From Alentia gelatinosa (Eukaryota; Annelida; Polychaeta; Phyllodocida; Polynoidae), in the NCBI GenBank assembly GCA_950022655.1, contig OX465588.1, positions 21,252,527 through 21,316,526 on the forward strand: 64,000 nucleotides of DNA, written 5' to 3'. Positions 30,401 through 42,400 of the stretch are shown here, one piece after another. The position numbers and the translations under genes were made by a program. The notes under the pieces are model-generated. The model saw only the letters and a program-made list of their open reading frames with translations. It ran no database searches and was not told the DNA's origin. Numbering within the stretch: the first letter of the stretch is position 1; each line of letters begins with the position of its first letter.

Positions 30401-33400
30401 TGTTTCAGAGGAAATCAGTGTTTTCATTTTTGAAATATGAAATACCTTTTCCTATTGTAAAACGAACATGACAACTAATAAATATTCAAATTAGCCATAT
30501 CCCTCCATTCCCCATTAAACCTGGCCACAGAATCATGTTCTGTTACAAATATTTACCTTCACTCCCTATATCCCCACCTCCTGGACCTTGCCCACAGCCC
30601 CTCAGCCCATTTCCGCCACCGATTCTGACACATTAACTGGGGGACTTTCTCAGTGTAAATCCTTTCAGCAGAAAACCACAGAGAGCACAGAAGGATACAA
30701 GGCTCTGAACGCCATTGGTTGATATTCGCTGGTGCCCGCCTGTGAGTAATGAGAGTGATAGGCACACTCTCTCAGCAGATCTTTTGTGGTGCTTGCAATC
30801 ACAACCAAGGCAGGAAGCAAGGCGCAACCTCTCTGCTGGGAGAGTGATATCCAGTACACTGGTTCCCTGCCAAGATGAATAAGTGAGGAGGACTTTCGAC
30901 AAGCCTGTCCATCTTGACACTCTGTACACTGGATTTTCACCACTGATTGCCTTTAATGGTCATATTTTCTAAAAATAAGTTGTATTTGAACCAATTTGAT
31001 CTTTCATGATGCTATAGTTTAGATGATTTCAATGTAAGATGCAAGCCCATTCATATGAGCGAAAATGAGTGCAAAATGTCGATTCAAATAATTATAATTA
31101 TCGGCCACAGAGGGCAGCACCCTGGGTCATACAGTACACTGGCCACCAGAGCAAATATGTCCTTGTCTTTTTCTGACCCCAACTGACATCCCTGTTAATG
31201 ACAAACAGCCATCACCAACTCGGGAAGAGCTTAATCTGCAGTGAACCTATAATAATAGAAACATACTTTACACGCAAATAAACCTAAGAACTCGATACCT
31301 TTGTGACTGATAGGAGACGGGCTACACCCGGTCGTACAGAACCACCTGGCGGTGATTGACCTCAGCTACAGTCAGGAGGGCATCATCGACACCCTCCTCC
31401 GGGGAATCATGAGCGTGGAGCGACCCGAGTTCGAGAGTCAGCGCTGCTCAATCGAGCGTGACCTGGTGCACCACCAGCAGGACCAGCGCCGGGAGCAGGT
31501 CAGTGAAGCGTGCAGTCATCACAGCTACTCTGTTTTCTTCACGTTTAATTAAATACTGAACTACTTCTTTTTTTCTTAATTGAGCAATATTTTATTTCAC
31601 TGATTTTCGTAGGTACAATGTTCAAGTAAAGGATATTCAGGGTACCACATGATAATACAGGAGATAGACTTTGTGGTCAGACAATTGCTCCTTTTTTTTT
31701 AATGTTTTCTTATGTCAAGAATACGGGAAATATCAGAAAGATAATCATTATGGATAAAGATGTAGATTTATTTAAGTAATTTTATCGTTCTTTAACGTGA
31801 GATACCTGTGCTGTCACCTTTATAAGAGAATACAATATATATGACCACCATCTCTGCTATGTATGCAGTACACAGTGTGAGGCAATAGATCGCCAATACT
31901 AGATTTAAGTCAATATATTGAATACAACATACTCATTTGAGTGCTCTATGCCAGTTTTATCATTATATTCACAAACGTGGCTCTTATCTGAGACAAGCCC
32001 CAGACATAACTGACGCGCCAGCAGTGAACATGGCAACGCAACTCTTCTTATAGCAGAGAGTCCTAACTGTTGTATGCTAAGAAAATCAAAATGAGTTTTC
32101 CAGGTGGGAGGTCATTCATTTGCATAGATACTGTGGGCTGTACTTATGGTAAACGTAAGCATGGACTGATGTCTCCGTGTACCCTCACCCTCAGGAGGTG
32201 GTCCTGGAGCGCACCCTGATGCTGAAGGGCCCGTTACTGGAGGAGCCGGGACTCCTGGAGGCGCTCGTTGCTTGTCAGAACATCGTCAACCGTAACAAGA
32301 TGATCCTGGAGGAAACGCGATACCTGCAGGTAACTTCAAAATACACAATTTTGTTAGCAAAGGTCGGCTGGATCGCTTCTTGGATTAGGGTTCTTATACT
32401 TGTATATACGATGTTTTTATATTTTCAAACTCGCCATAGAACAACATTGTAAAGACTGTATATCACAGACATGCCAGCTTTCCAATTTCCCACGGAAATT
32501 CACTTTTTCATTTTCGGTATGTAAAATTACCCACAACCCTCAGCCCCATGTTGTGGCCTACACTGACATGTTTTCCACGTTTTCTCAGTCTGTCTAAAGG
32601 CCTGTTAACAGTGTGCGACTGGGGGGCTTGTGAGCGGGTACCTTTACGCTCAAGTTTGTGTTTGAACCAGCACCCTTGCGACTAGGAAGCTTGCAACGGG
32701 AGGTACCTCAGTACGCCTAGTATGTAACTAGCGGTACCAAATATCAAACATGTTTCATGTTCAAAAATGATTGCAACTGCGCGTACCTGAGGTACCTCCA
32801 GTCTCAGACTAGCGGGAAACATGCAGTTCACACTATGCGTTTTGCCACCTATGCGCTCACAGGTACCCCTAGTCTCAGACTAGGCGTACCTAGGTACATT
32901 TTACCTCCAGTTGCAAAGTGGGAATTGGGCATAATGCAGCAACTGTGACATGAAAAATATTTCTACTTTTTCTTTCTGACCTCATCTGATATCCCTATAA
33001 TGATATCAGTACGATATAATAATAGCTGCTCCTATGGCACGCAACTTTGTTTCTGAATTTATTGTATCCTAATAAAAGATAAACCGGAAGCTTAACTATT
33101 TACCTCTTAGTTGTGAAAAAAAGACACATAAAGCTATGTAAATGAACTTGACGATAAATTTGGCGTATATTTTTTCGTTCCTTTGAACTAGCGTGTAGTT
33201 CCAGGTTGGAAACAAAAATTGACGATTAATATTTCAGATGGGCTGATACTCAACAGCTTGTCTGATATTCATGCAATTTCTCTATTTTGTACACAGTTTG
33301 TAAATGATGTATATTTTTCGTGTTTTCAGGACCATCAGGAGGAAAAGCGCGTGCACTATCTTCCCGTGGCCATGCACGGCGCGAAGCTGTACGAGATCAT

Positions 33401-36400
33401 ACAGCGGCTGACGGTGGTGAACCCCCTCTACCACCTTCCCCTCTCCACCTTCCTCCAGCTGTTTGCCAACACCATCCGCTCCCGCCACAGGGGCAAGGGC
33501 ACCCAAGGTGAGAGTATACATGTATATCCATGTCAGATATGGTAATGGGAGGCTGATGGTGTGTTTGATGCTTGATCCAACGAGGGAAGTTTTACCTATC
33601 GCCGTTGCTGTACATTGGAAGAGCTCTTTTCGCAATGATAAATGTCGCTATCTCGTTGGCGGTTTTCCGGCCAACAGTGATAGATTTATTAGTAATAGTG
33701 TTCTATTATTAGTAAAATAGCGGAGACGGGAGCGAGGGGAGGCTGACGACAAGCGATGCTACATGAAAATCTTGTTTGAGACTATTCCAAAGAAAGATAT
33801 CATTATGTTTTTGAAAGAGACAAATCTCTTTGATTGTATATAAAATATTTGAAAACATTGAAAAGAATTGACTTAAATAATTCTACGAAAGTGTTAAGCT
33901 TAATTCATTGATGGTCCCTATATATATACCCTCAGGGTTCCCTGGGACATTAAACCACACACAAACAAACAAACGCTGTGTTACGCTGCAGGTGCTGTTA
34001 AGGCTCGCGCCCAGGAGCTGATCGCCAGCACGACTGGCGCCATCTACCGCTTCATGAGCAGCATGATGTTCGGCAGTCACGTGCGTCTCTTCGAGCTGCT
34101 CGTCACGCTCGAGCGCCTGCGCATGGACGGCAAGCTGAGCGCGCACGAGCTGGGGCTGTTTGTCAACGGCGTGAACACGGCGCTCATCGAGGACGGCATC
34201 ATGTTCGACGACAAGCCCGCCTGGCTCTCCAACAAGGTCGGCCACTCTTTTTGGTGGTATTTGCATTGACGATACCACCTTTTATTTCCATAACATTGTC
34301 AACAGTTTTGAGGTGAAGTTCTATGTCCAGTGTTAACAGATTGCCCGGTATCATGTCTCGCTGGTGTTTATGGTTAATATATAAAACATAGTAGCAACTT
34401 CTGTACAGTGAAGTAATTCTGAATTCATTCTACTTTCCATTTAACCTACTATGAGATGTGTAGTTCTATCTTCAGCAACCATTTGTTGGTATAGGATTTA
34501 AAATCTGTATATTGTACATCTTGGTCTGTTACCTTTTTATAGATGGGCTTTGATCTATTAGTGCCATTTTCATCAATATAATCCTACTGGTTAACATAAA
34601 AATGACAGGTCGGTATGATGTGACACTACTACCGTGACTCTCCCATCTGCCAGTCATCCTACCGATGGTCGACACTATACTGGCCAGCCAACCCCTTGAC
34701 TCTAGGCGAGAACCGTGAAGGTTGATCCTATCCACAGAACAATCAAGAAATCAATTTTGTCGTCATTCAGATTTTTTGTTTCAAGTTGCTTATTGACAGA
34801 ATCCATTGATTTTACAAAAAAAAATTCCTTTTGTTGTAGAGTCATATACATTTAAGGTTGTCAATAGTTACAGCAATGCTATCAGCCTATAGCTGGTTTT
34901 CATAGAGATGATCGAGAACTGTAAATCAACAATGTTAATAAATGTACCCGAATTAGATCTTTACGTGCTATTTAATTTTCACGACTTTGCTAGGTCTGGC
35001 TGGACTGTGCTGCCCTTGAGACGACCTTACCGGCCTTCCAGGGACTTAGAGAAACCTTCAAGAACAATAGTGACCAGTGGCAAGAGTACTTCAAGGTGAA
35101 GCAGTTGTTATCAATATGGTATATGTACCCATAGATATTCAATAGTTTAGAAGATAAATCCTTCAAATGATAGTAACATGTCGAAACCATCTGTTTAATA
35201 GATACACCATCAAAGATTTGAACTATCAGTTTTGAAAGAATGATGTTATATAGTTAAGGAAAGGCAGATGTAGTCGTCCATACGGCAACATCTAGTTTGC
35301 TCAGAAAAGACTTCAGGTTTTCTGTGAAAGCTTCAACCACTTATATCATGAGATTTTCAACTTTATAGGACGACATAACATTCTTATTTAAATGTTTGAC
35401 TACATCACCTATTACTGTGGTGCCAGGAGTAGGTATAGAAGCATGTGAGTGATTGTATCCTCTGTTTGTCTTCAGTGTGACATTGACCTGCTCGAGCCCG
35501 CTCCGAGCAGCTCTCTCAGTGATCTCAGTGTCTTCCAGCGATGCCTGCTGTGGCGCATCTGTGCCCCGCATAGAGTGAGTTCTCTGCATCTATTACTTTA
35601 TATATTACATTATACATGTATTGTGTTGGCCAGAGCCTTACTCTCTCTTTCAATGACCATATCAGTATTTAACCAGCTCGTCTAAGGAAGGAGGGAAATA
35701 CAACAATATAGATTTTATATTGCTAGAATTGAGGTGTGCTGATTATATTTATAATCCGCAATTCATCAAAATTAATGAGAATGTCGGTATAAGGATAAAT
35801 TGCACATTTATATCTTAACGAATTATTTGATTTTACGGACCAGTAGTAAAGATCACTTTGTCAGGCTTTCTTGTCATATATGTAACCTCATAATAATTGA
35901 GCTACATTCACATTGTATATAGATATTTACTTTAAATTCCCCCCCTTTAATCTTCCTGAAGACATGGGAGATGACCAAGTCACTGGTGTTGTACGAGCTC
36001 GGAGGTATTCTGCACTCTGGAGACAGCACGGGTCTTCACTCAGTGTATGAATACACAGACAAGTCCACGCCTGTCGTCTTCATAATGCCAGACGATAGTC
36101 ACGAGGAGGACGCCGACCCGAGTGTCACAGGTGATTATCTTACTCCTGATAAAAACGCCACAGTCCTAACATTGAGGGACACTATTCACCATAGTCTTAA
36201 TATTGAGGAACACTACTCGATGGGGCGTGGCACAAAATGTTTTATGCAACGTTTCATTCGAACTGAAAGCGTTGGATAGATACTAAACGATCCTCAGTGA
36301 GAATGAATTTGGATTTAAGCAACTCGGCCTATGCTTCTACTGTCTTCGTTGGCTACCGCCTGGCAAGGACCACTACGCACATAGGCCTTGTTGCATAAAT

Positions 36401-39400
36401 CCAGATTGACTACCACCTACGGTCGTTTCTACTCAATATGACACGCAGGCCATTATGAAAGCAGCATGCACATTACTCCATACATGGTGTTGGTTAGGTT
36501 GTGTAGAACGGCCAAAGGCTTGGAAGGCAGACGAAGGCGAGTAGAGCGTCCGTTGCTGGTTGTTTGCACAAAACTGATTTAGTTTGTGATTTGGCCACCA
36601 GATAATGTGGGGTGCTTTTGTCATTTAAATTATCTTGTCAAAATAGTATACAGTATTAAAAGCCATATCCGAAACTTTTATAGCTCGTGGGATATATTGC
36701 TTATTGAATAGCCTTACCCCTACAGACAAGACTTCAGATGCTGCGTATATATTCGCACGATATACCCCTACCGGAGCATGTCTTTAGCATTCGACATCCA
36801 TTGAGCATTTCCACGGTACAATTATGTCATTTTATAGATATCTACTAGATTCTCAAATCTCAGATATATTCATACTGAATATATTTTACAGAACATGAAT
36901 CATGCATTTAGTCTCCAAATGTGACAATCATTTTTTTATTATTTTATGTATTTTCCCAGTGGTTAATTGAATGCCTTGTATAACGGTATTCTGGTAAAAT
37001 GCTCTCCTCCAGGCTTTGTCTCGCCATACCCCGTACCGGACCTGGTGCAGCTGTCGCGGGAAGTGGGCCATGACGGCAAGGTGACGGTGGTGACGTGCGG
37101 CGTGACGTCACAGATGTCGGAGCTACAGACGGCGCTACAGGAGGCCATGACGTCAGGGAACTGGCTCGTCATTCAGAACGCCCACCAGGCTGACCCCTGG
37201 AGTAAGCAGCTGCTCGACCTGCTCAAGGTACGGCACTTGCACACACTAGGCGCCAGGAGAACCCCGTCGCTAGATCACTTACCAGCGAGTAGTAAGAGCA
37301 TGGGGTCGAATCTTGGCCATGCCGCAGTGTTTCCTTACTTGCCTGATGCCTTTATCTCATATTTACAATCATACAATCTCTATGATAGAAATAACGTGGC
37401 TCTTATTCAAGTGTACCTATTACCAACAGTTGTGCTACCTTCATGAAGGAATGGTTAATTCCAAATCACCGCCGTTACCATGGTGTACTCTTGTTGTAAC
37501 ATTATAATGTCCGTGCCAGAGTGACTCCCCTAGTGTTGATTGTAACAAACATATATTTGCCAATTTATAAAAGAAAATCCAAGGTTACGATCCCGTTCGG
37601 GCTGCCATTTTCGCCATAAGACAGGCCTTATTGTTAATCTCCCGAAAATTAGTATACCTCATGTTTTGATAGGGCTTCAGTGAAGCAGCATTAAAGAAAG
37701 CATGCATAGTGTCCCACTTTCTTTCACAGAGGTAAACCAGACATAAAACACCCAAATCATAACAAGATAGTTTCAATCAGTGAGACAGTCATATTTAAAA
37801 AGGATGTAACTAGCCCACAAACAGACAAACGATATAGTTTCGAGTAGACTATGCTGTATCAAGTATTGGTGTTGAGGTGTTAATGTCTGTGGCTGTATCC
37901 TGTTTGTCTAAACACAGGTTGCTGTATCCCTGCATCTTGCCGCCAGTTGCTTTATATCTACTTGTTTGATTTGGGCAGACGATCGTGTACAGTTCGGCCG
38001 AGAGTGAGGAGGAGGCGTCAGGTGTATCGGCGTCCACGTCTAAGGACAGCATGGAGACGTTCGCTTCACTCACCACCCGAGGTTCGCACGAGGACATCGA
38101 CAGCGCCGCCGTGCACCGCGACTTCCGTCTGTTTGTCACCACGCAGGCCGGCGCTAAGCGTCTCATCCCAGGTACGGCCACTCTCCACTCACAGATCTAG
38201 GCTTGGTCCGTGTCTCATGTGCATTATGGCGTGCGACGGCAGGTTAATAAGATTCTGCTAGGAGAGTGACATACTGATTGGATACAATTGCATGTAATAT
38301 CCTCTCCATGAAGACATTTTTGTAGGTCACTATGATATCAGATTGTAAGAACAGATGTCAAGAAACCGGTATTAAACATGTATTTGTACATGTTGAGGTC
38401 TGATCGCATAGGGCTGAAATCAGTCCCATCCTCTAGCGAGGACTTAAATCTTGTACATAACCGATGTTCGCCAGGTGTGGTGGCCCATTGCTGCTCCATT
38501 GGTGTCCCTTTACTTTAACCACTGGTGACCACCTGAGGTACGCAAATTGATGTAATATCGGACCAGATGCAGTCCCTTCTACAACAAACTCTACCTGTAG
38601 CGGATTTCCCCCGGGAACCACTACCAAACAGGTCGTCACCAGCTCTAAGCCAGATCTTCTGACAAACGCTGTGTGGTTTGTGTACAGGCCCCAGCCTGGG
38701 CTAGCGCCTGGTTGGTGGAATACATCCTGTAGACGACCATCAAATTTCAAGGTTATCTTTTGCTCTGTGTTTGCAGGCTACCTCGTGCAGTACGCGGTGA
38801 AAGTAACCTGTGAACAGACATACGACTTTAAGAGCACTGTGATACGTACCTACCATCACCTTGAGAAACTCTTCTCTAAGAAGGACCGTGCTGCACTCGC
38901 CCTGCGCAAGGTAGGTCTCCAGGCTACACTCTAATGATGTTAATTTCTTCAATCAGTCTCTTCTCTAGCTGAAAATCTTCTATTTTCACAGGTTTCTCTT
39001 GTGAACTCTGTCTGGAATAGGTATCGATTATTTATTCTATCCCTGACTTAAAATGAACATTTCTTTTCACATTTGACGGGAAGAAAAATAAATTCAACAT
39101 CCCCAGTGACGCACGGGTTTCATGACTTCAAGTCTTATTGGTAATCAAACAAAATAGCGGGTGTTCTTTGGAATCATTGCACCCGAGCTGTATCCTTGAA
39201 CTCCTAAGACGAAAATTAAGACTAATTTCAGAAATATTTCACAATTTCATGAGTTGTCAGGTTCTAAGTGTAGAATAAATCCAAATCAAACCTAGGAAAC
39301 AATTAGTCGTTGAGCCCTTGGGTGTGCTTGAAGAGTGATGTCTCTCGCTGGAGGGAACCGACTGAGTGACCTCCTCTTGGTGGGACCAGGTCCTTTTAAA

Positions 39401-42400
39401 AGGGGGTACTGCGTGGCCATACAAAAACACCGCACAACTGCCGTGTGTCAAGAAGCTGTAGAAGTTGGTCTGGTGGAGTAGGCCATATGCTCAACCGTGG
39501 CAGACGCATTGCATGAAATGGTAAAACCTAGAAAAATAGTTTTTGCCAGATACCAGCCGCTGGCGCTAGTATGACCGCCATGTGGCGTTGGCTGTGGAAT
39601 TGGTCTGTAGGTTTGTAAACTATAAGCATGTTTGGCAGATGCCCGACAGCATTGGATTGATGGGCAGCCCAATGCAACAGGGCCTGAAGTCTGATGTGAC
39701 CATCATATATACCAATACTTAAGCATTTGTGAATTAGAGAGGTTTACTAAATCTGTACAGAATATTCATGATCGTTTGAACCAGCCCGACTTAACAAATT
39801 CAGCTGATGGGGCTCTGTGTAACTTTTTCTGCTGTTTCAGTCTCATGTCCGTCAGCCTCAGCCATCGGGTCTTTTTAAATCTCTCACTTCTCTCACACTT
39901 CCATCTCGGAGAAATCAGGTTCGAAGTCTGAAAATCACCCTAGAAATAACGATGTCTGGAAATAATAAAATATAAAAATGAGAGGATAAGAGAGATGTAT
40001 AACATAACAAGTAGGGTCATCCCTTTTGCTAAATAATTTTTGTATTTTTTATGTGAACAGCTATGTTATCGTGTTTTATAAATTTATGCTATGCCAACTT
40101 AATCTGTCCCTTTCATTTGGATACAACAGTGGGTGAAAGGGAAAGAACCATGACATTTATCTTGAGTCCATATTTTAAGACCTCATCAAATTTGTCTATC
40201 TTGATCAGATTTTCCACCAAATTGCATTCTTACTTTGTAACAACTATATTTTGTTTTGTATAACAGTGAGGAATCTATTTAGTTGTTTTTTCTTGTCGCG
40301 TTATCAAAATAATATCTATTAAGTTTAGCGGTTTAATTGAATGGTAAGGCTCACTTATAGAATTTATTATATACCCATGATTGTGCTTTTAATAGTCACG
40401 TATCACTGCTCCCCATACCATATATGTGTAGGGCACAGGGTACTTTGCACTTTTATACGGAAGACATTGAGACATCGGCGGAGTGTGGACGTTCATTTCG
40501 ACCCACTTTCTATGCCATTTTATGATAAGATATCGGACATTTTGTGTTCATAAAAGGTATTTGCGAATTGTAAAACTCTGCCTACATCATGATCCACCTC
40601 CTCCCCTGTGGGTGGGGGGAAATAGGTGAGTTCTCCTTCTGAAAAAATAGTCCCCTATTTATATTATAAATTCCGGGTATATAATGAATATAGAACATTC
40701 CATGGTCGTACATGATACAAGGCGAGATGAGGCTTGATGTTATTTATGGGACGAGGCCTTTTCACCAAGTTCCGTGAATAACTTCAACCTCATCGAGTTG
40801 TTCTCTACAAGTGCGACACATAACAAGGTTATATTTCCTTGATCCAAATATCACTGATAAGCCTCTGTGTGGTATTTGACAATTGTTTTCACAACACATA
40901 ACCAACTGAATATTAACTGGATCATGGATCATAAACATTCTACACGACGCTGATGAGTTGTATCATAATTGGTTACTCACTGAGTTATATGTAAATTACT
41001 TCATGCACAATTATGAAATATTCGTTAATTATTGCACATAGTATTAAGTAGGACCCTTTATTGCTTTATATCTATGGTCCATTCACTCCAAGGTGTGGTT
41101 GATGAAGAGAATGCGTTCTTGTTTTTTCATAAGAATATCTGCTAAATAGAAAAATCACATGTTCTGTTTTCTGTCACTTGTAAGCACCATCAAATAATTT
41201 TCCAGAAGCCGTGCATTCTGTTTCTTAAACAAGAACTCTCTAGGATTATATGAATTCTCTCCTTACTGTTTGGTTATCCGTTCCGCTCTTTAAAACTAAA
41301 ACTGTTTGCTATTGGTTTGTTTCTTCCAAACATCCACGCATAATGATGCATTTCCCATTACTAATTTACCACAATCGAATGTGTTCGATCTTATATGGTA
41401 TTTTACTTGCCACTTGTCGTTTTTTTCAATCTCTGACGTATTTTTCATGCTGATATTTGGATTTCTGACTTACAGTTGTACACACATACCGATCCCATCT
41501 TCCCAATGGCTGTGTTCCACTCGGTCCTCCTGAGTCGTCGACTATACGGCAAGTCCGCATACAGCCACGCCCCCTACTGGTCTCAGACAGACCTAGCCGC
41601 CGCTCTTGAACACATGCAGGTCAGTTATCGAATTTGAATGATGTAAATTCGAATATATATTTCAGGTTAGCATATTGGCATACCTGTATAGCAAATATAT
41701 AATTTTAGATTAACTTTCATTTGATCTGGAGCTTCAATAATATTGTCGCCTGATGTGTATCGATTCAACTATCACGTTTTAAGAACAGGTTCACCATCGA
41801 TACACACAATCAGATTACGACGTTGGGGGTTTTAATGCTAAATTTTGGTACTGATAATGTCTTGTTTTTATTTTCATGTTTTTTAATTGAACGAGATTCA
41901 TGAAAAATACAATCGTGTTCTCCCATCCGGTCATCGATACAAGTGTTTTTGCATAGTAGTTTAATCTTTATAAATCATTATATCATTTCTTCTGTAAATG
42001 TTTTGGTTATAAACAAACAACGAAATACAATTTAATTTGATTAATACCAACCTATATGTAGGTGTTACACACGCTGTGTCAGTATCAACACAGATAATGA
42101 TAACGGTTAGAAGATGTCATGACTACATGTAGGTATTACATGTGATTATGGTAACAGTGTGTTGTGTTTACATGTAGGTCTTACACTTGATGATGGTGAC
42201 AATGTGCTTTGCTTACATGTAGGTCTTACTGGCGCTGTGTCAGCGACACCGCGGAGTACCTGAGGTCGTCGCTCACATCTATGCCGGTCACTGTCAAGAC
42301 CTGCTAGATGCCGGCATGGTCAAGGCGCTGGCCACCGAGCTACTTCTCTCTCCAAAACAACTTAAAGAGGTAAGTTACCAAATCCTCTTTTAAACTATGC

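Noticed and set aside
30560..30943. Minus-strand frames inside the 30382-31194 element as a reverse transcriptase or transposase piece
   Set aside because: No catalytic motif recognised; competing frames overlap.
37240..37330. tRNA-like B box (GGGGTCGAATCTTGG) suggesting a tRNA gene or SINE
   Set aside because: No matching A box or cloverleaf could be drawn; at most a decayed SINE fragment.
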